Below, in pieces: positions 56,204 through 64,000 of a stretch of 64,000 bases of DNA; positions within the stretch are counted from its first letter, which is position 1; every line of letters begins with the position of its first letter. The position numbers and the translations under genes were made by a program. The notes under the pieces are model-generated. The model was not told the DNA's origin. It was given only the letters and a program-made list of their open reading frames with translations, and ran no database searches. Source of the DNA: Leptospira congkakensis (lineage in GTDB: Bacteria > Spirochaetota > Leptospiria > Leptospirales > Leptospiraceae); the NCBI RefSeq assembly GCF_004770265.1, contig NZ_RQGQ01000016.1, positions 372,001 to 436,000 on the forward strand, written 5' to 3'.

Positions 56204-59200
56204 AAAAGGATTTGCTGGACGACTGGCTGAAACTTTTTTGCATTCTCGTCTTACACCCGTCATAGCAATTTCGAGTTTAATCCTAGGATTATTTGCCGTT
56301 TATTTAACCCCTAAGGAAGAAGAACCACAGATTTCGGTTCCCATGATTGATATTCAAATCCCGACTCCAGGATTTTCACCTGAAGAAACAGAGCGAAAAG
56401 TAACTGAGGTGATTGAACGTGCAGTTTGGGGATTGGAAGGTGTTGAATATGTTTATTCTACAAGTAAATGGCATGGAAGTTATATCACTGTGCGATTCAA
56501 GGTGGGAGAACCTATCGAACCTTCTTTAGTTAAGATCCACCATAAATTGATGGAGGTAAAAAATACACTCCCTCGTAACACATTAAACCCAATTGTAAAA
56601 TCCTATTCTATTGATGACGTTCCCTTTTTGGCTCTTAGTTTTAGCTCCGAAATAGTGGATGATTATACTTTACGCCAACTCATCGCACCACTAGCACGTG
56701 AACTTTCTTCGACTCCTGATTTGGCCTCGGTACAAATGTTAGGTGGTTTAAAAAAAGTTGTCCGAGTAAAAGTAGATCCAAACCTTCTGAGTCGGAATGG
56801 GGTCACTGCTATGGAAGTGGCAATGAGTCTAAAAGAAAATGATGCTCTCATCCCTGCAGGTAAAAATTGGTCGGCTGAATCTGTTTTGGATATGGAAGTG
56901 GGGGGAGTATTAAAGAATATAGCCGATGTCAAAAGACTTCCAGTGGCACAACGTGGTGGTCGAGTGGTGCGTATCCAAGATCTGGCGATAGTGGAAGAGG
57001 GACCAGAAGAAAGAACAAGATCCTCTGCTTTGTATGATAAATCTCTCGGAGAAGGAAAACGAAATGCGGTTACCATTGTATTTGCCAAACGAAAAGGTAC
57101 AAACGTAGTCAATTTATCTAAGGATTTACTAGAAAGGGCGAATCTCTTTCAAAAAGATTTACCAAAGGAAATTCGTTTGAGTGTCATTCGTGATTATGGA
57201 AGTACTGCAGAAGATAAATCACATGAGTTAATTGAACACCTTCTCATTGCTACAATTTCAGTTACAGTTCTCATTGCCCTTTGGATGGGTTTGCGATCAG
57301 CTCTTGTGGTCGCCATTGCCATCCCTGTTACCTTAGCACTCACTTTGGCCATCTATTACTTTCTTGGATACACATTGAACCGAGTCACTTTATTTGCTTT
57401 GATATTTTCGATCGGGATCTTAGTGGATGATGCCATTGTTGTGGTAGAAAACATTGAAAGGCATTTGGAAGAAAATCCAAATTTGGGAATCATTCGAGCG
57501 ACTCTAATCGCTGTATCGGAAGTAGGAAATCCAACCATACTTGCTACGTTTACTGTGATTGCAGCCATATTGCCGATGGCATTTGTTCGTGGCCTTATGG
57601 GTCCTTATATGAAACCAATCCCGGTAGGGGCAAGCCTTGCTATGATCCTTTCTCTTATTGTTGCCTTTGTGATCACTCCTTGGGCATCGGTTCGTTTGCT
57701 GAAAGAAAAACATTCTCATACAGGTACTGGTTCCGGTGAACATAAAATTTCGAAACTCGACAAAATTTATATCCGTTTTATGAATTGGTTACTCGGGTTC
57801 AAAAAGAACGCTAGTATCTTTGGAATTGTTACCATTGGACTATTATTTGTTTCCATGGCCTTTGTTGGATTCAAATGGGTGAAGGTAAAGATGTTACCTT
57901 TTGACAACAAAGAAGAGTTTCAAGTTTTGGTAGACTATGAACCAGAAACAACTCTCATCCAAAGTATGAGTCGTTCAGAAGAGTTAACAAAAATTCTTCT
58001 GAAAAATCCTAATGTAGAAAAAATTCAAATTTTTGCTGGAGAAGCGGCACCATTTTCTTTTTCAGGAATGGTCAAACATTCCTTCCTTCGCAATCTTGAT
58101 TCTATGAATGATTTACAAGTCATTTTAAAAAACAAAAACAATCGTAAAGAATCAAGTCACGAAATCATAGAAACCTTACGATCCGACATACAAAAGTTTG
58201 GTGAAAGGTATCGAGCTGTAACCAAAGTTTTGGAAATCCCTCCAGGCCCACCAGTGATGGCAACAATGGTAGCAGAAGTATATGGCCCAACAGCAGAGGA
58301 AAGAACACGAGTCACAGAAGAAATTTATCATGTATTTCAGGAAGAGCAAAGTGTGGTGGACTTGGATAGTTCGTTACGAAATGGCCGCACCAAGATGGTT
58401 TATCCCATTGATTTTGAGAAGTCCGGACTTTATGGAATCAAAACTTCTGCCCTTGCGTATACAGGTTCTATTTTATTCTCCGAAACTCCTATTTTGAGTT
58501 TGGCAACGGCAAAAGAACCAGAAGAAGTTTCTGTGAATCTTTCTGTGATCCAGAGTGCGAGAGGATCCAAAAATCCATTCCAGAACCAAAATATCATGTC
58601 CATGGAATCGGGTGTGGTTTCTTCCGATAGAGTTTTAGGAAATCCTTATCAAGAGGAAGACCGGAGTCTATTTCGTAAAAATTTAAAACCAGTGCAGTAT
58701 GTGATGAGTGAACTTTCTGGAGAAGAAGAAGCTCCCGTTTACGGAATGTTAAAACTCGCTCCCAAAATTAAATACGAAACACAAACGGCAGAGGTTCCCT
58801 GGAATACAACAAAACCTGTGATCAAGTGGGATGGGGAATGGTTTATCACCTATGAAGTGTTCCGCGATCTTGGTGGTGCCTTTGCTGTTGTGATTTTACT
58901 CATTTATGTTTTAGTTCTTGGTTGGTTTAAAAGTTATACTGTCCCTCTTGTGATTATGGCACCGATTCCAATCTCTCTCATTGGAATTTTGCCAGGCCAT
59001 TTTGTGATGGGTGCTTATTTCACGGCCACTTCTATGATTGGTTTTATTGCTGGTGCCGGGATCATTGTTCGAAACTCTATCATCCTTGTAGATTTTATCG
59101 AAGGAGAAATCAAAAAAGGTGTGGAACTGAAAGAAGCCGTAGTTCATGCGGGGGTAGTAAGGTTTCGACCAATGTTACTGACTGCTTCTGCTGTGGTGGT

Positions 59201-59360
59201 TGGATCCTTTGTGATGTTGTTTGATCCTATTTTTCAAGGATTAGCCATCTCACTCATGTTTGGTGAAATTGCAGCTACGGTTCTCAGTCGGTTCGCGGTT
59301 CCTGTTTTGTACTATTGGTTTATTGGCAAATCAAGGCAAGGTGTGATCAAACATGGATAA
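56181..59360 (+). CDS. RND efflux pump inner-membrane permease
   Basis: This 1059-residue AcrB/HAE-like pump has an N-terminal helix, the porter-domain start TPGFSPEETERKVTEVIERA, and in TM4 LIFSIGILVDDAIVVVENIE with the paired Asp of the proton relay. Two long periplasmic loops and about 12 helices are visible. RND pumps normally need a periplasmic adaptor (HlyD/AcrA family); none is encoded in the operon. Exported substrate unknown; the CsoR-family control suggests metal or sulfur species. Confidence 0.9.
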   Translation: MNPLAEIRKGFAGRLAETFLHSRLTPVIAISSLILGLFAVYLTPKEEEPQISVPMIDIQIPTPGFSPEETERKVTEVIERAVWGLEGVEYVYSTSKWHGSYITVRFKVGEPIEPSLVKIHHKLMEVKNTLPRNTLNPIVKSYSIDDVPFLALSFSSEIVDDYTLRQLIAPLARELSSTPDLASVQMLGGLKKVVRVKVDPNLLSRNGVTAMEVAMSLKENDALIPAGKNWSAESVLDMEVGGVLKNIADVKRLPVAQRGGRVVRIQDLAIVEEGPEERTRSSALYDKSLGEGKRNAVTIVFAKRKGTNVVNLSKDLLERANLFQKDLPKEIRLSVIRDYGSTAEDKSHELIEHLLIATISVTVLIALWMGLRSALVVAIAIPVTLALTLAIYYFLGYTLNRVTLFALIFSIGILVDDAIVVVENIERHLEENPNLGIIRATLIAVSEVGNPTILATFTVIAAILPMAFVRGLMGPYMKPIPVGASLAMILSLIVAFVITPWASVRLLKEKHSHTGTGSGEHKISKLDKIYIRFMNWLLGFKKNASIFGIVTIGLLFVSMAFVGFKWVKVKMLPFDNKEEFQVLVDYEPETTLIQSMSRSEELTKILLKNPNVEKIQIFAGEAAPFSFSGMVKHSFLRNLDSMNDLQVILKNKNNRKESSHEIIETLRSDIQKFGERYRAVTKVLEIPPGPPVMATMVAEVYGPTAEERTRVTEEIYHVFQEEQSVVDLDSSLRNGRTKMVYPIDFEKSGLYGIKTSALAYTGSILFSETPILSLATAKEPEEVSVNLSVIQSARGSKNPFQNQNIMSMESGVVSSDRVLGNPYQEEDRSLFRKNLKPVQYVMSELSGEEEAPVYGMLKLAPKIKYETQTAEVPWNTTKPVIKWDGEWFITYEVFRDLGGAFAVVILLIYVLVLGWFKSYTVPLVIMAPIPISLIGILPGHFVMGAYFTATSMIGFIAGAGIIVRNSIILVDFIEGEIKKGVELKEAVVHAGVVRFRPMLLTASAVVVGSFVMLFDPIFQGLAISLMFGEIAATVLSRFAVPVLYYWFIGKSRQGVIKHG

Positions 59361-59403
59361 AAGAATTTAGTTTTTAAATTTAATACTAAGCCGGACTCTA
59401 ATA

Positions 59404-59431
59404 AAAAAGGCTGAAATTACTTTCAGCCTTT
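59404..59431. terminator. terminator between the RND gene and the secreted-protein cluster
   Basis: Stem AAAGGCTGAAA / TTTCAGCCTTT with a four-base loop TTAC. T runs exist on both sides, six on the minus strand, so it probably terminates both the pump operon and the convergent paralogue gene. A second weaker stem (AAACCTTTGG / CCAAGGGTTT) lies at 59440-59466. Confidence 0.75.
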
Positions 59432-59481
59432 AAGTCAAAACCTTTGGATTGAAACCAAGGGTTTCTTTTCAGACAAACGAA

Positions 59482-60264
59482 TTAACGAGTTCCCTCGTTT
59501 TTGATTTCACTATGGTTCTTATACAATCCAGTAGCTGTTAAAGAAGGTGCTCTAACATGACCTGTGTATTGTGTATAAGTAGTGCTACCACTTACGATAG
59601 AGGATTGGCATTTATCAAGTCCTCCAGCACGGTTGTATCCACAAGAAGAGTGGTATGCTACAGCATAGTCATCTTCTCCTGGAAGGATAACAGACGGTCC
59701 GAATGCACCTTTATAACCAGGTACATGGTTGATCTGAATTCCACCCGTATTGTTGTGATTGAATGCCCCACGAGCAGTTCCTACGATAAGAGATTTGTCC
59801 ATCGCATTTCCTGCAAATCCAAATGTTACGCCATTCAAAGCAGAAGCAAGTTCCGAACCACCAGAAGCGGCAGCAAGAGCTGTTACTTTTGTGATGTTGA
59901 AACCTTTTGCTGAAGCCGTAGAACCAAGGTTAGATAACCAGAATTCTATTGCATAACAGCCTGCTGAGTGACAAACGATTTTGCAAGAGTTAGACCCTTT
60001 GCAATAGTTCGTAAGTCCTGTCGCAATATTTGTTTGTGCGCGAGCAGATCCGAAAGTTCTTGGGTCAGAAGTTCCATCGTAACCGATGAAAATTTTAGAT
60101 CCAGAAACTGTATTCGCAGAGGTTCCCCAATACGAATTTACGTCTGTTGTTCCCACGCCGTTGTGGTTTTTGTCTGATTTTCCGTGAATGAACACGGTGT
60201 ATGTTTGTGCACTGAGTGATCCTGCAAACAGCATCACGAGTACAAGTGTTAAGGTTCTTCGCAT
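59482..60264 (-). CDS. secreted Cys-rich lipase-like protein, copy 1
   Basis: This 260-residue protein is the 3'-most member of three tandem paralogues. It has a signal peptide ending LFAGSLSAQ, then YTVFIHGKSDKNHNG (an oxyanion-type H-G after a strand) and KIVCHSAGCYAIEFWLS, where C-H-S-A-G replaces the lipase G-x-S-x-G elbow, so Ser is the likely nucleophile. Six Cys (NYCKGSNSCKIVC, then C at the elbow, SSCGY, DKCQS) may form disulfides. Asp and His partners may lie in PGEDDYAVAYH and the terminal HSEIK. It lacks about eight residues near the C-terminus that the other two copies have. Substrate unknown. Confidence 0.8.
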   Translation of the reverse strand: MRRTLTLVLVMLFAGSLSAQTYTVFIHGKSDKNHNGVGTTDVNSYWGTSANTVSGSKIFIGYDGTSDPRTFGSARAQTNIATGLTNYCKGSNSCKIVCHSAGCYAIEFWLSNLGSTASAKGFNITKVTALAAASGGSELASALNGVTFGFAGNAMDKSLIVGTARGAFNHNNTGGIQINHVPGYKGAFGPSVILPGEDDYAVAYHSSCGYNRAGGLDKCQSSIVSGSTTYTQYTGHVRAPSLTATGLYKNHSEIKNEGTR

Positions 60265-60346
60265 TTTTTTTCCCTTTCCTGATTTTCTATATTACGACAC
60301 AAATTCCACAAATAAGTCAAATATGTCAATTTATATATCATTGGGG

Positions 60347-60386
60347 CAAAAAAAAGACCAACCGAAATGGTTGGCCTTTTCCTTTC
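60347..60386 (-). terminator. terminator after paralogue copy 2
   Basis: On the minus strand the stem AAAAGGCCAACC / GGTTGGTCTTTT (loop ATTTC, one mismatch) is followed by a long T run. It lies 30-70 bases after the stop of the gene at 60417, separating copies 2 and 1 and implying copy 1 has its own promoter. Confidence 0.8.
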
Positions 60387-60416
60387 TCATGAAGAGAAAA
60401 CGTAGGATTCGGCGAC

Positions 60417-61223
60417 TTACCGATATCCCTCTGATTTGATTTCGCTGTGGTCAAGGTAAAGACCAGTAGCAGTTACAGATGGAGCACGGTAGTGTCCAGT
60501 GTATTGAGTGTAAGTTACATTTGAGTTGAATGGCCAGATTCCTTCACTTTGAGTGAGAGAAGATTGGCATTTGTTGAGTCCGCCAGCTTTGTTATATCCA
60601 CAAGAAGAGTGGTAGGCAACAGCATAGTCATCTTCTCCAGGCAGGATAGCAGAAGCACCAAACATACCTTTGTAACCAGGAACGTGGTTTACTGCAACAC
60701 CAGCAGTGTTGTTATGATTGAAGGCACCGCGTGCAGTTCCAACAATAAGAGATTTGTCCATTGCGTTTCCACCGAAACCGAAAGTGATTCCGTTGAGCGC
60801 AGAAGCAAGTTCCGAACCACCAGAAGCGGCAGCAAGAGCTGTTACTTTTGTAAGGTTAAATCCTTTTGCAGAAGCCGTAGAACCGAGGTTAGACAACCAA
60901 TATTCTATTGCGTAACATCCAGCCGAGTGGCAAACGATTTTGCAAGAGTTAGCACCTTTGCAATAGTTAGTAAGGCCTGTCGCAATGTTTGTTTGTGCGC
61001 GAGCAGAACCAAATGTTCGTGGGTCAGAAGTTCCATCGTAACCGATGAAAATTTTAGATCCAGAAACGGAACTAGTGGAAGATCCCCAGTATCCATTTAC
61101 ATCTGTTGTTCCCACACCGTTGTGGTTTTTGTCTGACTTACCGTGAATGAACACAGTGTAAGTTTGGGCACTGAGCGATCCTGCAAACAGCATCGCAAGT
61201 ATTGTTGTGATTGAGCTACGCAT
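60417..61223 (-). CDS. secreted Cys-rich lipase-like protein, copy 2
   Basis: This 268-residue middle copy has the same elements as its neighbours: signal peptide AMLFAGSLSAQ, FIHGKSDKNHNGVGTTDVN, the serine elbow CHSAGCYAIEYWLS, GSELASALNG, HVPGYKGMFG and PGEDDYAVAYHSSC. By eye it differs from copy 3 at about 30 of about 248 mature residues, and both carry the insertion TQ-x-EG-x-WPF near the C-terminus. It follows copy 3 by 39 bases and is probably co-transcribed with it. Hydrolase function is inferred from the elbow. Confidence 0.8.
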   Translation of the reverse strand: MRSSITTILAMLFAGSLSAQTYTVFIHGKSDKNHNGVGTTDVNGYWGSSTSSVSGSKIFIGYDGTSDPRTFGSARAQTNIATGLTNYCKGANSCKIVCHSAGCYAIEYWLSNLGSTASAKGFNLTKVTALAAASGGSELASALNGITFGFGGNAMDKSLIVGTARGAFNHNNTAGVAVNHVPGYKGMFGASAILPGEDDYAVAYHSSCGYNKAGGLNKCQSSLTQSEGIWPFNSNVTYTQYTGHYRAPSVTATGLYLDHSEIKSEGYR

Positions 61224-61262
61224 CTCTTTTTTTCCTTTTCCTTTCTTTAAATGATACCTTTG

Positions 61263-62069
61263 TTATCTCCAACCTTCGGTTTTGATTTGACCGTGGTCGA
61301 GATAGAGTCCTGTAGAAGAAACAGATGGAGCACGGTAGTGACCACTGTATTGGTTGTATGTTTTATTAGATCCGAATGGCCAGAGTCCTTCGTATTGAGT
61401 GAGGGATGCTTGGCATTTGTTGAGTCCACCAGCGCGGTTGTATGCACAAGAAGAGTGGTAGGCAACAGCATAATCATCTTCTCCAGGAAGAATTACAGAA
61501 GCACCAAACATACCTTTGTAACCTGGGACATGGTTCACGGCAACTCCACCAGTATTGTTGTGGTTAAAAGCACCTCGTGCAGTGGTTACGATAAGAGATT
61601 TGTCCATTGCGTTTCCACCGAAGCCGAAAGTGATTCCGTTCAGTGCGTTCGCAAGTTCTGATCCACCAGAAGCGGCAGCAAGAGCAGTTACTTTTGTAAG
61701 GTTAAATCCTTTTGCAGAAGCCGTAGAACCGAGGTTAGATAACCAATATTCGATGGCATAACATCCAGCCGAGTGGCAAACGATTTTACAAGAGTTAGAT
61801 CCCTTGCAGTAGTTAGTCAGTCCTGTTGCAATGTTTGACTGAGCACGAGAAGATCCATAAGATCTAGGGTCACTAGTTCCATCATATCCGATGAAAATTC
61901 TAGTTCCACTAACAGAGTTTACTGAAGAACCCCAGTAGCTATTTACGTCAGTCGTTCCGACTCCGTTATGATTTTTGTCTGATTTTCCATGAATGAAGAC
62001 TGTATAAGTTTGGGCACTTAGGGATCCCGCTAAGAGGAAGGCTGTGATTGTGGCTAGAATGGTTCGCAT
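61263..62069 (-). CDS. secreted Cys-rich lipase-like protein, copy 3
   Basis: This 268-residue protein is the first of the three in transcription order. The signal peptide ends FLLAGSLSAQ. The mature part repeats the family plan, with C-H-S-A-G elbow and six conserved Cys, and the insertion LTQYEGLWPFG. Copy-specific changes include CAYNRAGG and WR at the end. A promoter candidate precedes it. The triplet looks like recent tandem duplication. Confidence 0.8.
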   Translation of the reverse strand: MRTILATITAFLLAGSLSAQTYTVFIHGKSDKNHNGVGTTDVNSYWGSSVNSVSGTRIFIGYDGTSDPRSYGSSRAQSNIATGLTNYCKGSNSCKIVCHSAGCYAIEYWLSNLGSTASAKGFNLTKVTALAAASGGSELANALNGITFGFGGNAMDKSLIVTTARGAFNHNNTGGVAVNHVPGYKGMFGASVILPGEDDYAVAYHSSCAYNRAGGLNKCQASLTQYEGLWPFGSNKTYNQYSGHYRAPSVSSTGLYLDHGQIKTEGWR

Positions 62070-62104
62070 ATTTTTTCCTATTTCTGAACGTGTGTTCTCT
62101 TTGT

Positions 62105-62131
62105 TTTATAAGTTTGGCAAAAGATTGACAA
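62105..62131 (-). promoter_or_regulatory. candidate promoter of the secreted-protein cluster
   Basis: On the minus strand, TTGTCA (62131-62126) and TATAAA (62110-62105) are spaced 15 bases apart; shifting the -10 to TAAAAC gives 17. It lies about 35-60 bases before the copy 3 start. An inverted repeat TTGTCAG-N7-CTGACAA at 62178-62198 sits between the kinase stop and this promoter and could be a regulatory site. Confidence 0.35.
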
Positions 62132-62214
62132 GAAATTTTTTGCCAGGTTTAGACAAATTTTTAACATAAATTTGCCATTGTCAGGGTTTCTCTGACAAGA
62201 CTAGGGCTAGTTTC

Positions 62215-63987
62215 CTAGGATTTTGCTAGGGGGATGCGGATGGAGAAGAGGGTTTTTCCGGGATCACTTTCCACATGGATGCTTCCATTGTGGTTTTGGA
62301 TGATTTTTTGTACAATGGAGAGGCCGAGACCAGTTCCCATTCCGAGTTCTTTTGTCGTAAAAAAGGGTTCAAAGATCCGAGGTAAGATCTCTGCAGAGAT
62401 TCCTTTCCCATTGTCTTCTATGGTGATGAGAGCTTCCTCCAGTTCCTCTCCCAAAAAGATGCGGATTTTCCCACCTTCTTTAGGACAGGCTTGGATGGAA
62501 TTGTAGATCAAGTTTGTCCAAACTTGTACGAGTTCGTCGGCGTGCCCAAGGACCACTGGGTCTCCGCTGATTTTCCAATCAATTTCAATATTCTGTTTCC
62601 AACTTGTAGAATACATGGAAAGAACCGACTCGATACCTTCTTTTAAAGAAAGGCGTTTTTGGGAATCACGGGGTCCAGAGTAGGAATGGTGTTTGAGAGC
62701 AAAAACAATTTTAGAAGCTCTTTCCACAGCGGTTTCAATAATTCCTAAGTGGAATCCGATCACAAAATCATTCAGCTTCGATTGGAATATATTTCTTCCT
62801 TCTTCTGAATCAAAAAGACTTTGGTATTCTTCCGGAACTACTTCCATCTTAAAATCAAAACAAGTATCAGCAAGTGAGATGGGATCTGAAATTGATTTGG
62901 ATTTAAAAAATGCGATGAGTTCCTTTTTTCTTTTGAACCTCGAAGTGACTTCAGAACGTTTTTGGATTGTAAATTCTGAAATGAATTTGTCAGCTAAAAG
63001 GTCTTCTTCTGTTTTGTTCTGGTTGGTTCCAAAACTTTGGCCATCTTTGATGAATTGAATGCTTCCTTTAATGGCTGCTAGTGGGTTGTTGATTTCGTGA
63101 GCTACACTTGCGGCAATTTTCCCCAGAGTGGACATTCTCTCAGCTTGTAAAAGTTGTTCTTGGGTTTCTTTTAGTTCTAAGATGGTTTGGTTTAGTGATT
63201 CGGTTCGTTCTTTAATTTTTTGTTCTAATTGTAATCTAGCATCGCGGACGATGGATATCATTTCATTGAAACTATTTGATAATTCGCCAATTTCATCTCT
63301 ACTGGATACTTTTACGGTAACAAATAAATCACCGGCTTGCATTTTTCTAATTCCCGCTAGTAACCTTGTCAAAGGGTAAACTATACTTGTTTTATGTAAT
63401 ACTGGATACAACATAAAGATAGTAAATAAAGAGAATAATAGTGTTACTATAAGCCAAACTACAGTTTGGTGGACCATGTTTCTGTATTCAATATAAGGAA
63501 TGGCGATAAAATAATGATGGTTTTTAGCATGGAAATCTGAAGTCCAATATATCCCGCTAGGTTCGTCAGAAAAAGATTCTAATTTGAAGGATTCAAAAGT
63601 TGCAGGCCGTTTTTGGATTTGTTTTATGTATTCTTTTGTGAAATCAGTTTTATTAATGCGAAAGTTTTGATCTTGGATGTCGATGACCAACTCAGAAAGA
63701 TATACGAATGGGTAAGTTGCTCCTAATTCTAATTGTGTTTTGATACTATGTTTTTCGCGACTCATTTCATTTTGGAAATCTACGCGGAATCGATTGAATA
63801 AAAAATTGGCAACAATCGAAAGTATTAAATATAAAACAGTTAGATTGAAGGTCATGATTTTGAATCCAACAGTTGAAGGAATTGTTTCTTGGTTCAAAGA
63901 AACCAAAACCAGAATGGTCATGATAATGATTGTTAGGTTGGTGAGTAAAAAAAGAAAGGTTGGTTTACTGAAGTAATGTAGATCCAC
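62215..63987 (-). CDS. membrane sensor histidine kinase
   Basis: At least 590 residues are visible; the GTG at 63987 is the first usable start, but the frame stays open to the window edge, so the N-terminus may be longer. Three hydrophobic segments (about 11-32, 44-62 and 175-196) flank a small sensor region of about 110 residues; a HAMP domain (210-250) and coiled coil follow. The H box IAASVAHEINNPLAA has His297. The ATPase has N box TNLIYNSIQA, G1 EDNGKGI and G2 GTGLGL. About 100 residues are inserted between H box and the second dimerisation helix (315-415). The response regulator is not in the window. Confidence 0.9.
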   Translation of the reverse strand: MDLHYFSKPTFLFLLTNLTIIIMTILVLVSLNQETIPSTVGFKIMTFNLTVLYLILSIVANFLFNRFRVDFQNEMSREKHSIKTQLELGATYPFVYLSELVIDIQDQNFRINKTDFTKEYIKQIQKRPATFESFKLESFSDEPSGIYWTSDFHAKNHHYFIAIPYIEYRNMVHQTVVWLIVTLLFSLFTIFMLYPVLHKTSIVYPLTRLLAGIRKMQAGDLFVTVKVSSRDEIGELSNSFNEMISIVRDARLQLEQKIKERTESLNQTILELKETQEQLLQAERMSTLGKIAASVAHEINNPLAAIKGSIQFIKDGQSFGTNQNKTEEDLLADKFISEFTIQKRSEVTSRFKRKKELIAFFKSKSISDPISLADTCFDFKMEVVPEEYQSLFDSEEGRNIFQSKLNDFVIGFHLGIIETAVERASKIVFALKHHSYSGPRDSQKRLSLKEGIESVLSMYSTSWKQNIEIDWKISGDPVVLGHADELVQVWTNLIYNSIQACPKEGGKIRIFLGEELEEALITIEDNGKGISAEILPRIFEPFFTTKELGMGTGLGLSIVQKIIQNHNGSIHVESDPGKTLFSIRIPLAKS

Positions 63988-64000
63988 TAAAATATCCGCA

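Noticed and set aside
60549..61661. Open frames on the plus strand across the secreted paralogues (up to 195 residues, Cys/Ser/Arg-rich)
   Set aside because: They recur at equivalent places only because the three minus-strand genes are near-identical; no signal or family is visible.
59482..62069. Tandem repeats here as a CRISPR-like or mobile repeat array
   Set aside because: The repeat unit is a whole gene of about 0.8 kb with signal peptide and coding constraint; no spacers, terminal repeats or transposase.

Overview
The window is a gene-dense (about 38-40% G+C by eye) piece of a Leptospira chromosome. The genus assignment rests on a recognisable OmpL1 porin at 15180-16082, on signal peptides and lipoboxes of leptospiral type, and on several genes that look spirochaete-specific. 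A saprophytic (L. biflexa-like) species is my inference, from how far OmpL1 departs from the pathogen sequence as I remember it. No tRNA, rRNA, CRISPR array, insertion sequence, prophage or integration site was seen, and no gene-free stretch exceeds 300 bases.

Layout. (1) 1-5918: F1Fo ATP synthase operon atpB(partial)-E-F-H-A-G-D-C. (2) 5966-13128: a same-strand block with a small SLBB-like membrane protein, a very acidic repeat protein, a GAF protein ending in a degenerate GGDEF domain, an MBOAT O-acyltransferase and an SGNH-like partner. (3) 13090-15004, minus strand: a small protein, carA and an exported protein. (4) ompL1 with its own promoter and terminator. (5) 16138-21752: phhB, two EamA permeases, ung, a divergent RlmL-like methyltransferase, an AI-2E family permease and a cyclic-nucleotide-binding protein. 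(6) 21812-24935: biotin genes bioD-bioA-bioB. (7) 24995-36220: an MFS carrier, a 59-residue ORF, an SGNH hydrolase, serB, mutS, trpF, a TetR regulator, folC, aroE, a glycosyltransferase and a GHKL ATPase. (8) 36258-46850, plus strand: an exported amidohydrolase-like pseudoenzyme, an S1-domain protein, trmL, an RsbW-like protein, uvrB, lon and a class A penicillin-binding protein. (9) 46807-54153: a solute-binding lipoprotein, an MsbA-like exporter, a zinc-ribbon protein, an acetyl-CoA hydrolase/CoA-transferase, an FAD oxidoreductase and a methyltransferase. (10) 54195-59360: a CsoR-family repressor, a DUF2892 membrane protein, a TolC-like protein and an RND pump. (11) 59482-62069: three tandem paralogous secreted Cys-rich lipase-like proteins. 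(12) A membrane histidine kinase running to the right edge.

Genes that probably work together are the ATP synthase subunits, bioDAB, the MBOAT/SGNH pair, and the CsoR-family/DUF2892/TolC/RND group. The last has matching TATACCC-N4-GGGTATA palindromes before the repressor gene and before the pump genes. Most noteworthy are that regulated export locus, which has no adaptor gene, the tandem secreted triplet, the acidic seven-repeat protein next to a GAF/degenerate-GGDEF protein, and the exported pseudo-amidohydrolase. I found no clear-cut defence or mobile system.
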